From Delphinapterus leucas (lineage: Eukaryota; Chordata; Mammalia; Artiodactyla; Monodontidae): 64,000 nt of DNA. This document shows, piece after piece, positions 45,081 to 57,687 of the stretch (within the stretch, counting starts at the first letter, position 1; each line of letters begins with the position of its first letter). The notes beneath the pieces were generated by a model. That model saw only the letters and a list, made by a program, of their open reading frames with translations. It made no database searches and had not been told where the DNA came from. Where the stretch lies: the NCBI RefSeq assembly GCF_002288925.2, contig NW_022098069.1:75603670-75667669 (forward strand), written 5' to 3'. The translations under genes were made by a program, and so were the position numbers.

Positions 45081-48000
45081 GATTGTATGAATTACAACTG
45101 AATGCTAATAAAAAATTACTTTATGAAATGTAGGTTATTCTTTACAGAAGTGAACCAAGTAGTTGTTCATGAGCCATTTAAGCCTATAAATGCAATTTAA
45201 ATTGCAAAGGTAAACTATCAGAAGGAAACACCTGTAAGTTTTCAGTCAGTTATCCACTGATTTTTAACCAAATCAATAAATTGTAGCAGGACAATGTATT
45301 TGCACCACCCAGTCAAAACAAATAAAGGCTATCTACTTATTATCACAGAAGCAATAAAAAAGGCTTGCACAGCATTCTTCTCTTAATTTATCTTTCACTG
45401 TGCACCATAAAGATAACAAAGTGCTGCATTTCCAAAGAACATATTGTTTTACTCTGTATGTTTTTCATCACTGGAGTCTAGAGAGTATTGTTTTTAATTT
45501 GGTGATGGAATCCATCAATTAGAAGTAGTCCAAATGTTGTAGGAGGATAACGACAATGGGTATGAAAGAGAGAGGGATGTATAGTATGAATTAATGGTGC
45601 TTTTATGGCACTTCTCATTGGATTCATGGCAGAGCTTATCTGATGAATAAATAACTTATGGATCGTTCAGAACGGGAAGGAGAACGTGGTTAAAGTCATC
45701 TGATTAGAGACACTCACGTAAGAGCGATGGAATCAAGCTCTGTGATTAACTCTTCTAAATCCTTACATATGAATATCATTTTTTAAATTGCTGACATTGT
45801 CCTTAGTTCCTTGGCCTCAGGGTCAACTAAGCAAAGTTTTTATTCCTACATGACTTTTAAGCTACATGACTTAGGGACATTCACTATGGTGAAATTTTTG
45901 AGTTTTCCTGTTTTCCCCTGTGAGAAGAAATCTTTAAATGTTCTATCTTTAAGGCTCTGTGATTCTAGTCATGCTAATAGAAGGTGATCCAGGTGAACAG
46001 AGTTCTCTACATGCAAGTCCTGATTATAAGTGTTGACTTCCCTGTCTAGTGTCATGAAGATGTGATGCTCATTAAAAGGTAGCATTGATCTGATTCCAAT
46101 GTGACTCTCTGAACTGGAAAGCTTAAACAGCTCTCTCTGATGGAGCTTGGAGTGAAGCTTAACAGTACCAAATTTCAGGTATTTTCCCATTGACCTCTGC
46201 TTTGAACCAGAAAAGCTATCAATAATAATGAATGTAATACATTAATTCCTTCCTGAAACATAATTGGCATACAAGCATGGCCAGCCTAGGATACCTTGGA
46301 TACTTTGTCTCTGAGATAAGTTATTAAAAAGCATCATTGGTGGGTAAGGTAATGAAACTTGGTTTATGGAAAGGTAAGAAAAGATGGGGGTAAGCAACCT
46401 AAAATGCTTGGCCATACTATGGAGAGGGTCCAGGCTAGGATACAATATGTTTTTGCATAGAGCCTCTCAGCCTGGCCAATAAATGGAACAGAAATGAACA
46501 CGAACAAATTTGAAAAAATATATATGGATACAAACATCGCTAATTTTTATATCATTATGCCACAGCACAGACCTTCTCTGGGCTACAAATAGCCCTTAAT
46601 TCATAGCCTGCAGAAAATTGCTTATAAATGTAAGTGAAATGAATCCATGGTGGAATTTAGCAAATAAATTAGATCATTCTGCATCTTTACATACAATGTC
46701 AATAATGTTTAAAATCTGTGAATTGTGCCATTATTTCAGGAAAGAATAGTGAAGTTTCATATATTTTAAATTCATCAAAAGAAAGAAAGAGTATTTCTGT
46801 TTCAACCAAGTATGGCAGTATAATTAAGTCAGTCAGATTGAATTAAACAGCTAAATTAACTTGAAGCCCTTTCTGCCATCCACTGTAAGTCTGCAGTTTT
46901 TAATTAATGTTTAAAATGCAGTTTGCTTGTAGTTGATGTTTAATTTATAGCTATAAACAAAATATGTAAGCTTATGGTAATTTGAATATTTTCCTCATGA
47001 AATATTCTTTTGGCCTTAAAATGATAGAAAATGAATACAAATACAATTTAGCTCTTTTGTAATTAAAATAAATGTTTCTCTTTCTTCTTGTTCTACTTTT
47101 AAGTAAGTTAAAACTTAATATACCATAAACCTAAGTAACTGGGGTATTAATAGCCTTTAAAATATAGCTCACAAACTATGGAATGTGAGCTAACTGGTTG
47201 CAAATTTCCCAATCATCCCACTTCAAATTCTAGGGTAATTACATATCATATTCCATAATCAATTATGAGTAAAATGATGGACCCTTAGGGCAATATAAAT
47301 TCATCAGGATACATACAATATATAATCTGGGCCTTATTTCTTTGTAAAAAGGTGTATGATTTATTTAGTTGCTTATTATAAAAACTTCATTCTAATCAAA
47401 ATATAAAGCTTAGTGTTAAAATCTACATTTAGTTTATTTATATATTTTAAAGGAAACATGACTTATCACACCATGTCATAATTTTATATAACTATGCTAC
47501 ACTTTTTATGTATATGGGAATGAAAACTGATTTTTGAGGAAAATAAATATAATTTGTCTGAAATTTTAAAAATAATTATAGAAAAATCAAATGCTCCGAA
47601 TCAAACTGAAAAATGTGCTATGACTGTTACTGATTTATTGTGCTATCAGAATCTGTGAAATGTAGAATAAAAATGCAGGCAAATTTTGCAAATTTGACCT
47701 AATGCTTGGCAACAACAATTTGACAAGCAGCTTGTCTTTCTGTAGTAAAAGTTCACGTGGAAGTTCACCGAGTCTTTAGATGAATTTCCCAACTGTGCCT
47801 ACTCTATATTTCAAGGCGTGTGAATGTATAGAGACACAAAGATACTCCCAGTGCTGAAGAGGCACAGTTATCTACATTTTGGAGAACTTAAATCTTGCTG
47901 AAATTGTGTTATGACTCTTTCTATGCCAGGAGCAAATAGAGTGATCATGCATCTTTTTCACTTATTTTTGTATTTCAACCACTTGTGTAGGTAAATATAC

Positions 48001-49394
48001 TTAAAAATGAATTACCTTCCAAGAATATGTGTAATGATTTACTAATAAAATTCTCAACAAACTCAGAATAATGATAAAGAACATAAGCTAAAATCATTGC
48101 CTTTGAGATTAAGAAGATGTTTCTGCATCCAAAATGTGTTTTGATCATTCACCAATTTTAAAATTAGAAATGTTTAATGTATAATTTGTGGCAACAATAT
48201 TTTAGAATCTTCTAAGACTTTTTTATTTTCCTGTAATGATAATGCTAAAAATCAATATAAACTGTGTATTTTCAATTATAAAAAACATAGGGATATAAAA
48301 ATATCAATAATATACACCAATGTAATAATAGTGCTAAATTTTAAGTGAACATGTTCATGACGGTTTTCACCTTTTTATTTTTAATGTTTTCCAATGCTAT
48401 GTGGTACTTTAGTAAAAACAAAAACTGGAAGTTATTTTGAAAAATATCTGTTTATACATTTATGTGTATACAGCATGCTCTTAATTATTGCAGAAAATAT
48501 ACAGAGTCAAAAGTTGAGACGGAAATATACTATAAAACTAAAAGTGGCTATTTCTGAGCATTGGGCTTTTAGGTTATGTCCTTCCTTCGACTTTTTTGAA
48601 TTTTCCAACCTTTCTTTATTGAGCATATTGATGGCAAAAATAAATTTATTTTTAAAATTCTGGGTTGTCTTTAACATGATCACATTTAAAAAATTAATAT
48701 TTGAATAACAGTGACTGTTAGATCTGTTGCATTTGTTCTTTAATCTCTGTTAAGGAGATATTATACACTCCAAGGAAATGCCTTTACTCAGGATCCAAAA
48801 AAAAGTCATGAAGGTGAAAATTTATTTTCATTTATAAAATACAGGTGCAAGTTTTTGGTAACTTGAATGGACCCTGAGACATATGCATTTAAAAATTTTA
48901 GGTTTTGAGTTCCTTTACTGTTGATGTCACAGTCGAGTAAAATTGCTGTTAAACGAAAATTGTTGGTCAACCCAAAATTGAATTAATTGAATATTCTCCT
49001 CAGATAAATTAAAAAATATATTTTATTAAAAAATAAAATTTTTTTAATTTAAAAATTTAGTAAAAGACCTTAAACTTTATAACCTATTTGAAATATAATG
49101 GTATACTTTGTAAGTGTAATTCACTAAATATAATTCAGTCTTTCTTTGATGGCTGAAAATTTCACAATGCCCGAGTCATCACTGTGAATGTCAGCTTGAC
49201 TGTAGAGTATCATAGCTGCAGACATAGTAAGAAGTAGAACCGCACTTCCTAGCAACTTTAACTGAACATTTTCTGTAGTAAATATAGCTCTCTTGGCCAT
49301 CCCACAAACATGTCTTGATTATTTCTACTTCAAGCAATCCCTGGAAGTGAATTTCTTACTTCCCATCACCCATCATCCTACACATTCTTTCCTT
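45081..49394. other. Long repeat-free intergenic block
   Basis: About 4.3 kb with no CHR, L1 or LTR sequence that I can see, AT-rich, with many TAATTA/TTAATT-type words (e.g. 46905-46945). No gene supported; a 104-codon ORF (48394-48708) is AT-driven. The stretch around 48420-48660 may be an unnamed old repeat. Confidence 0.45.
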
Positions 49395-49418
49395 GAGTAT
49401 CTCCTTCTCAGAAAAAGT

Positions 49419-49823
49419 CCCCTGGTGGCTCAGTGGTTAAGAATCCGCCTGCCAATGCAGGGGACACGGGTTCCAGCCCTGGTCTGGGAAGATCCCACAT
49501 GCCACGGAGCAACTAAGCCCGTGTGCCACAACTACTGAGCCTGTGTTCTAGAGCCCACGAGCCACAACTACTGAAGCCCGCGAGCTACAACTACTGAAGC
49601 CCACGCTCCTAGATCTAGCCCATGCTCCACAACAAGAGAAGCCACCGCAGTGAGAAGCCCGCGCACCCTGTGAACCGCATCGAAGAGTAGCCCCCGCTCG
49701 CCGCAACTAGAGAAAGCCCACGCACAGCAACAAAGACCCAACACATAAATAAATAAATAATTTTTTTTAAAAAGCATAGCTTGTTAATAAACATTTCTTA
49801 TAAAAAAAATTTGAAAACATTTC
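49419..49823 (+). mobile_element. Long-form CHR SINE with extra 3' tail
   Basis: Long-form SINE (49419 to about 49775) with three tandem CCACAACTACTGA-type units and an AAATAAAT tail. About 48 bases of non-SINE sequence follow (AAGCATAGCTTGTTAATAAA onward) before the downstream TSD. TSD: 49395-49418 and 49824-49844, the second lacking three bases of a TTC/TCT step. A read-through transcript would explain the extra tail. Confidence 0.9.
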
Positions 49824-49844
49824 GAGTATCTCCTCAGAAAAAGT

Positions 49845-51061
49845 TCTCCATGACGACAGCAGTGCATGTTAGCTTCTTCTTCTAAAACTTATATTTTTTT
49901 CTTCTAAAAGTTATAGTCAGTGAGCTGCATTTTCTTCATCATTTACAACCTAATTTACAAAATATAATGTTTAAACAAATGCAGTCTATTTAAAGTAAAT
50001 GGAGGAAGTATTGGTTCTTGTATGGGATGATAACTATACCAGGTCCCCCAGACTTAATATTATTATGTTTTTCTAAGAATGGGATGTTGAGAAAATAACC
50101 TCCCTTCTTTATCTTTATAAGTAGGAATAATCATTTACATTCATCTGCAAGAAAAAAGTTTTTTTCTTATAATTAAATCAAGAATAAATCTGATAAGTCC
50201 TTAAATAAAAAGTATTAAATAACGTATGGGCAATATCTTCATGATTATTTTATAAAGCATCTAAGGAATTTGTTAAAAGGGAAATGTTTTGTTTCATTAT
50301 TTTTCTTCTTTTTCATTAGTCAACTCTCTATAAGTGTGCTGAAGGGAATATTAAATTTTGCTGAAGTAGTTATGCAGTGAATGAGATAATAAGCTTCAGG
50401 TACTACTTCTTTCTTTTTTTATAAAATTTATGCGGCCTTCATTCACTGCTGTGCCGGCTGAAGTATAGCATTCAGGCATTTTAACTGATCTTTACAACTT
50501 GGTTACCAAAATGTTGAGTGCAGTTTTCGGCTAGTGTCTTCTGGGCCTAAATATTTATCTATAAGTAAATATATAAATATACCTATAGAATTGGCAAATA
50601 CAGTGTTTACTAAAGCATACTCATATTAACAAACTATACATTGAGGGTATTTGTCAAGGCAGGAGTGGAGAAGCGGGGGAAACTTTAAATATGCTGAGCA
50701 GTGGAAGGCTTTCTGAAGATGCAGCATTTGATCTGAGTCCTTAAGACTGTGAGAGTTCAAACCAAGTATAAATCCAGGGAAAAACACAGGGAGTAGCCAG
50801 TGCATGGACTCAGAAGCTTGAAAGGCCTTCAAGCAGTTAGGGAACACAGGAGACCTACTGGAAACTGTGAGCTAAAGACTAGGAAGAGATGAGTTTGGGA
50901 AGGTAGTCAGAGCTCTGATCACACAGGGTTCTCTGTACGTCACAGTTAGGAGTTTGAATTTTCATTCAAAGTGTATGGGAAGAAATAAGTTTTAACCAGT
51001 TCTGCTATGGGTGGGCAGGATGCAGGTAGTGGTCAGCAGTTATTGACATTATACTTTCAAA
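49845..51061. other. Intergenic, one possible old repeat
   Basis: About 50640-51010 (GAAGATGCAGCATTTGATCT, GGAGTTTGAATTTTCATTC) resembles a dispersed ancient mammalian repeat that I cannot name. No gene. Confidence 0.35.
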
Positions 51062-51419
51062 AGCCCTGCTAAACAGTGAGGTTATAGAAGACGAGAGAGT
51101 TTTTAAACTCTGAAATGGTTAGAGTGATATCCTAAGATAGTTAATATTTTACTAAAAAATTCTGTATAACAGCAAACATTTTATAGCACTTATTAGTGTG
51201 AGATGCTCTTGTCAATACTTTCAATACAGTAACTCATTCTGTTTCTACAATAGTTTTATGAAGTATCGCAATTTTACAGACAAAGAAACTAAGGCACAGA
51301 GAGGTTAAGGAACTTGCCCAAGGTTACACAAGTAGGATGTGGTGGAATTAGGAATTGAGCCCGTAAGATTTAATTTAAGATTTAATTGTATCACGTGATT
51401 TTTTAGAATTTGTTTTTAT
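51062..51419 (+). repeat. Inverted duplication, left arm
   Basis: This 358-base arm is the reverse complement of 51759-52127 at roughly 90% identity by eye. Long perfect blocks are shared, such as the one covering 51111-51168. It includes an antisense MIR (about 51240-51360), but the similarity extends well beyond that MIR on both sides. Confidence 0.93.
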
Positions 51420-51758
51420 CCTAAGTATGTTAGGTTCTAAAATTATTAGAGAGCAAAGACTGGCTTTCCATTTCTTCCATACACAGCGGCTTACTTTACA
51501 GTTCACTATTTAAGATCCTAGACTAGCTACGCCTCACGAAGAATAAGGACAACAGACTTTTCTTTTCCCATATACATCACTGAAATTTGGGAACCAAAAT
51601 TAAGAGCTTAATAAATGTTGACTGGTTAAATATGCAGTAAGCCAGTATATGTTACAAGTGTCTGATAGATATATAGATAGAGATTTAGATAATTCAAAAT
51701 ACAATTTTGATGTTAGTTTTTAAATTGCTTTTCCCTTAATATTAAATGAGAATATTAA

Positions 51759-52127
51759 ATAAAAACAAATTTTAAAAAATCATATGGTACAATTATATCT
51801 GAAATTAAGTCTTATAGGCTCAGTTCCTAATTCCACCACATCCTACCTGTGTAACCTTGGGCAAGTTCCTTAACCTCTCTGAGCCTTAATTTCTTCGTCT
51901 GTAAAATTGTGATGCTTCATATAACTATTGTAAAAACTGAATGAGTTACTATATTGAAAGTATTGACAATGGCATCTCACACTAATAAGTGCTATAAAAT
52001 GTTTGCTGTCATTACAGAATTTTTTAGTAAAATATTAACTATCTTAGGATATCACTCTAACCATTTCAGAGTTTGAAAGCTCTCTCGCCTTCTGTAACCT
52101 CGCTACAACTCATTGTTTAGTAGAGCT
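51759..52127 (-). repeat. Inverted duplication, right arm
   Basis: Mirror of 51062-51419 across a 339-base spacer, with a 7-base extra block (about 52101-52107). It carries the MIR in sense orientation (TGTGTAACCTTGGGCAAGTT). Since MIRs inserted independently would be far more diverged, the two arms come from one local duplication. Confidence 0.93.
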
Positions 52128-52273
52128 ATAAATCTACATATAGATACATAGCCCATGATTTAGCAGTTATGCCCAAAGTATTTACCCAGTCCAAAAAGTC
52201 CACAATCTGTAATTACCCTCACGTTCAAGCACTCCAGAATGGTGTCAAAATCTTACTGAAAATAGAATGCCTC

Positions 52274-52345
52274 TTTTTCTTCTTCTTCCTCCCTCCCTCC
52301 CTCCCTCTCCCTCTCTTTCTTTCTTTCTCTCCTTCTCCTTCTCCA
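52274..52345. repeat. (CTT)(CCCT)(CTTT) pyrimidine-rich repeat
   Basis: Compound CTT, CCCT and CTTT simple repeat, about 70 bases of pure pyrimidine on one strand. Explains the low-complexity tail of the 67-codon ORF here. Confidence 0.92.
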
Positions 52346-53225
52346 AGTATAACTGACAAAGAAAAATTATAAGATATTTAAAATGTACAGTGAGATGATT
52401 TCACTTATGTCATATTGTGAAAGAATTCCCACCATCCCTTGCCTCACAATAATACTATAATATCATCATAATAAGCAATTAAGTGAAGTGTATTTTCTCC
52501 TGCCAGCTTAATAACTTCCATACAAAGTAGATACTATTTTTAGCAATACAGATTAAGAAATCCAAGGCTTAGAAAGGTTAAGTAACTTGACAAGTTCACA
52601 TATCTCGGAAACATCAGAGTGGTTTTAAACCTAAATCCATCCCATTGCAGAGTCGTCACTCTTAGCAACCATACCATACTGCTACAAAAGCAGAAGCCTC
52701 CTGAAATTGTTTGGGCCACTGACATATGTAAAGTTAATATATCACAAAAATATATTTCTTGGACCTTTGTGTCCAGTCCAACTCACATCCTGTTATAGCT
52801 ATTAATTTTGTAAACCATTCAAAGAAAGTGGCTAAAGCAATTTAACTTTTTCTTAAATGTCAGATAAATGGCAATGAAGACTTAATTTTGAGAGGAAATG
52901 AAAACTCAGTAATACAGCTGAACAGTTGGATTTAATTAATATTCACATAATACTCATTTAAAACTGAGGGACCAAATGGAATATAATTTCTCAATATAAT
53001 TAACATTTTAAAACGTTTTTTATTGATATATGAATAATTGCAAGGTTTTAAAATTTATTGCTTATAGTAAAATCTGTTTTATAAATGCAGCTATTTATGT
53101 TACATTCTTAGATAAGTGATATTTTAGGGAGGATCAAAGAAAATAAATAAAGATTAAAGGTTAAACAAAATAAATATAAAAATGATCAGCTAGATGATTT
53201 AGAAATATATGTGCATATATGTATT
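52346..53225. other. Intergenic with a MIR relic
   Basis: An antisense MIR is readable at about 52510-52685 (AGGCTTAGAAAGGTTAAGTA, then ACTTGACAAGTTCACATATC). The remainder is AT-rich and unassigned. Confidence 0.55.
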
Positions 53226-53240
53226 TCAGAAGCCATAAAA

Positions 53241-53609
53241 AATTTTTTTAACATCTTTATTGGACTATAATTGCTTTACAATGGTGTGTGAGTTTCTGCT
53301 GTATAACAAAGTGAATCAGCTATACAAATACATATATCTCCATATCTCCTCCCTCTTGCGTCTCCCTCCCACCCTCCCTATCCCACCCCTCTAGGTGGAC
53401 AAAAAGTACCAAGCTGATCTCCCTGTGCTATGCGGCTGCTTCCCACTAGCTATCTATTTTACATTTCGTAGTGTTTATATGTCCTTGACACTCTTTCACT
53501 TCGTCCCAGCTTACCCTTGCCCCTCCCGTATCCTCAAGTCCATTCTCTACGTCTGCGTCTTTATTCCTGTCCTGCCCCTACGTTCTTCAGAAACACTTTT
53601 TTTTTTTTT
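53241..53609 (-). other. L1 3' UTR
   Basis: The antisense pyrimidine tract (CTCCCTCCCACCCTCCCTAT) corresponds to the conserved G-rich polypurine tract of L1 3' UTRs. The same region is present at 2.7 kb and 21.2 kb. Confidence 0.85.
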
Positions 53610-56600
53610 GATTCCTTATATATGTGTTAGCATACGATATTTGTTTTTCTCTTTCTGACTTACTTCACTCTGTATGACAGTCTCTAGGTCCATCTAGGTC
53701 ACTACAAATAACTCAATATCATTTCTTTTTATGGCTGAGTAATATCCCATTGTATATATGTGCCACATCTTCTTTATCCATTCATCTGTTGATGGACACT
53801 TAGGTTGCTTCCATGTCCTGGCTATTGTATATAGAGCTGCAATGAAAATTGTGGTACATGACTCTTTTTGAATGATGGTTTTCTCAGAGTATATGTCCAG
53901 TAGTGGGATTTCTGGGTAGTAATGTAGTTATATTTTTAGTTTTTTAAGGTACCTCCATACTGTTCTCCATAGTGGCTGTATCAATTTACATTCCCACCAA
54001 CAGTGCAAGAGTGTTCCCTTTTCTCCACACCCTCTCCAGCATTTAAGTTTACAGATTTTTTCATGGTGGCCATTCTGACCGGTGTGAGGTGATACCTCAT
54101 TGTAGTTTTTTGTTGTTGTTGTTGCGGTACATGGGCCTCTCACGGTTGTGCCCTCTCCCATTGCAGAGCACAGGCTTCAGACATGCAGGCTCAGCGGCCA
54201 TGGCTCACGGGCCCAGCCGCTCCGCGGCATGTGGGATCTTCCCGGACCAGGGCACGAACTCGTGTCCCCTGCATCGGCAGGCAGACTCTCAACCACTGCG
54301 CCACCAGGGAAGCCCTCATTGTAGTTTTGATTTGCATTTCTCTAATGATTAGTGATGTTGAGTATCCTTTCATGTGTTTGTTGGCAAGCTGTATATCTTC
54401 TTTGGAAAAATGTCTATTTAGGTCCTTTGCCCATTTTTAGATTGGGTTCTTTGTTTTTTGGATATTGAGCTGCATGAGCTGCTTGTATATTTTGGAGATT
54501 AATCCTTTGTCAGTTGCTTCATTTGCAAATATTTTCTCCCATTCTGAGGGTTGTCTTTTCATCTTGTTTATGGTTTCCTTTGCTGTACAAAAGTTTTTAA
54601 GTTTCATTAGGTCCCATTTGTTTATTTTTGTTTTTATTTCCATTTCTCTAGGAGGTAGGTCAAAAAGGATCTGGCTGTGATTTATGTCATAGAGTGTTCT
54701 GCCTGTGTTTTCCTCTAAGAGTTTTATAGTATCTGGCCTTACATTTACGTCCTTATTCCATTTTGAGTTTATTTTTTTGTATGGTGTTAGGGAGTGTTCT
54801 AATTTCACTGTATTACATGTAGCTGTCCAGTTTTCCCAGCATGACTTATGGAAGAGGCTGTTTTTCTCCATTGTATATTCTTGCCTCCTTTATCAAAGAT
54901 AAGGTGACCATATGTGCGTACATTTATCTCTGGGCTTTCTATCTTATTCCATTGAGCTATACTTCTGTTTTTGTGCCAGTACCATACTGTCTTGATTACT
55001 GTAACTTTGTGGTGTAGTCTGAAGTCAGGGAGCCTGATTCCTCCAGCTCCATTTTTCTTTCTCAAGATTGCTTTGGCTATTCGGGATCTTTTGTGTTTCC
55101 ATGCAAATTGTGAAATTTTTTGTTCTAGTTCTGTGAAAAATGCCATTGGTAGTTTGACAGGGATTGCATTGAATCTGTAGATTGCTTTGGGTAGTATAGT
55201 CATTTTCACAATGTTGATTCTTCCAAACCAAGAACATGGTGTATCTCTCCATCTGTTTGTATCATATTTAATTTCTTTCATCAGTGTTTTATAGTTTTTT
55301 GCATACAGGTCTTTTGTCTCCTTATGTAGGTTTATTCCTAGGTATTTTATTCTTTTTGTTGCAATGGTTAATGGGAGTGTGTCCTCAATTACTCTTTCAG
55401 ATTTTTCATCATTAGTGTATAGAAATGAAAGCGGTTTCTGTGCATTAATTTTGTATCCTGCTACTTTACCAAATTCATTGATTAGCTCTAGTAGTTTTCT
55501 GGTAGCATCCTTAGGGTTCTCTATGTGTAGTATCATGTCATCTGCACACAGTGACAGTTTTACTTCTTCTTTTCAGATTTGGATTGCTTTAATTTCTTCT
55601 TGTCTCTGATTGCTGTGGCTAAAACTTCCAAAACTATATTGAATAACAGTGGTGAGAGTGGGCAGCCTTGTCTTGTTCCTGATCTTAGTGGACATGGTTT
55701 CAGTTTTTCACCATTGAGAACAATGTTGGCTGTGGGTTTGTCATACATGGGCTTTATTATGTTGAGGTAAATTCCCTCTATGCCTATTTTCTGGAGAGTT
55801 TTTATCACAAATGGGTGTTGAATTTTGCTGAAAGCTTTTTCTGTATCTATTGAGATGATCCTATGGTTATTCTCCTTCAATTTGTTAATATGCTGTACCA
55901 CATTGATTAATTTGTATATATTGAAGAATCTTTGCATTCCTGGGATAAACCCCACTTGATCATGGTGTATGATCCTTTAAATATGCTGTTGGATTCTGTT
56001 TGCTAGTATTTTGTTGAAGATTTCTGCATCTAATTTTGTCAGTGATCTTGGCCTATAGTTTTCTTTTTTTGTGATATTTTTGTCTGCTTTTGGTATCAGG
56101 GTGATAGTGGCCTTGTAGAATGAGTTTGGGAGTGTTCCTCACTCTGCAATTTTTTGGAAGAGTTTGAGAATGATGGGTGTTAGCTCTTCTCCAAATTTTT
56201 GATAGAATTCGCCTGTGAAGCCATCTGGTCCTGGGCTTTTGTTTGTTGGAAGATTTTAAATCACAGTTTCAATTTCAGTGCTTGTGATTGGTCTGTTCAT
56301 GTTTTCTATTTCTTCCTGATTCAGTCTTGGCAGGTTGTGCATTTCTAAGAATTTCTTCCAGGTTGTCCATTTTATTGGCATAGAGTTGCTTGTAGTAATC
56401 TCTCATGATCTTTTGTATTTCTGCACTGTCAGTTGTTACTTCTCCTTTATCATTTCTAATTCTATTGATTTGAGTCTTCTCCCTTTTTTTCTTGATGAGT
56501 CTGGCTAATGGTTTATCAATTTTGTTTATCTTCTCAAAGAACCAGCTTTTAGTTTTATTGATCTTTGCTATTGTTTCCTTCATTTCTTTTTCATTTATTT

Positions 56601-57650
56601 CTGATCTGATTTTTATGATTTCTTTCCTTCTGCTAACTTTGGGGGTTTTTTGTTCTTCTTTCTCTAATTGCCTTAGGGGCAAGGTTAGGTTGTTTATTCG
56701 AGATGTTTCCTGTTTCTTAAAGTAGGATTGTTTTGCTATACACTTCCCTCTTAGAACAGCTTTTGCCGCATCCTATAGGTTTTGGGTCGTCGTGTCTCCA
56801 TTGTCATTTGTCTGTAGGTATTTTTTGATTTCCTCTTTGATTTCCTAAGTGATCACTTCGTCCTTAAGTAGTGTATTGTTTAGCCTCCATGTGTTTGTAG
56901 TTTTTACAGATCTTTTCCTGTAATTGATATCTAGTCTCATAGCGCTGTGGTTGGAAAAGATACTTGATACAATTTCAAGTTTCTTAAATTTACCAAGGCT
57001 TGATTTGTGACCCAAGAAATGATCTATCCTGGAGAATGTTCCATGAGCACTTGAGAAAAATGTGTATTCTGTTGTTTTTGGATGGAATGTTGTATAAATA
57101 TCAATTAAGTCCATCTTGTTTAATGTATCATTTAAAGCTTGTGTTTTCTTATTTATTTTCATTTTGGATGATCTGTCCATTGGTGAAAGTGGGGTGTTGA
57201 AGTCCCGTACTATGAATGTGTTACTGTCGATTTTCCCTTTTATGGCTGTTAGTATTTGCCTTATGTATTGAGGTGCTTCTATGTTCGGTGCATAAATATT
57301 TACAATTGTTATATCTTCTTCTTGGACCGATCCCTTGATCATTATGTAGTGTCCTTCTTTGTCTCTTCTAATAGTCTTTATTTTAAAGTCTATTTTGTCT
57401 GATATTAGAATTACTACTCCAGCTTTCTTTTGGTTTCCATTTGCATGGACTTTTTCCATCCCCTCACTTTCAGTCTGTATGTGTCTCTAGGTCTGAAGTG
57501 GGTCTCTTGTAGACAGCATATATATGGGTCTTGTTTTTGTATCCATTCAGCCAGTCTGTGTCTTTTTGTGGGAGCATTTAATCCATTTACATTTAAGGTA
57601 ATTATCTATATGTATGTTCCTATTCCCATTTTCTTAATTGTTTTGGGTTT
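53610..57650 (-). pseudogene. L1 ORF2 (endonuclease, reverse transcriptase), broken
   Basis: ORF2p nicks target DNA and reverse-transcribes the RNA. Broken pieces in order: endonuclease start (57650-57460, one frame), endonuclease body (57459-56845), linker (56682-56275) and RT palm N part (55955-55560, with [14 protein letters not shown]). They continue with RT palm C part (catalytic ADD at about 55535, Cys before it where Phe is usual), thumb and C-terminal region (55536-54437), and the zinc-knuckle segment (54061-53928, [18 protein letters not shown]). In the endonuclease the GDFN-type motif reads RDFN and the SDH-type motif reads SNH, both at catalytic positions. Frameshifts and stops separate the pieces, and a CHR SINE interrupts it at 54110-54314. 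After removing the SINE the footprint is about 1275 codons, normal for L1. Confidence 0.93.
54110..54314 (-). mobile_element. Short-form CHR SINE inside L1 ORF2
   Basis: Antisense short form with a GTT-rich tail ((TTG)n on the plus strand). Perfect 14-base TSD CTCATTGTAGTTTT (54096-54109, 54315-54328), which is L1 sequence. So it landed after the L1. Confidence 0.96.
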
Positions 57651-57687
57651 GTTATTGTAGGTCTTTTCCTTCTCTTGTGTTTCTTGC

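Noticed and set aside
49419..49775. Short tandem units that might suggest a CRISPR-like array
   Set aside because: The units are direct duplications within a CHR SINE with no spacers, in a mammalian genome.
51240..52050. Two MIRs in opposite orientation as the explanation of the inverted repeat
   Set aside because: Independent MIR copies would be about 25-30% diverged and similarity would stop at the MIR ends. Here identity is about 90% and extends past them.
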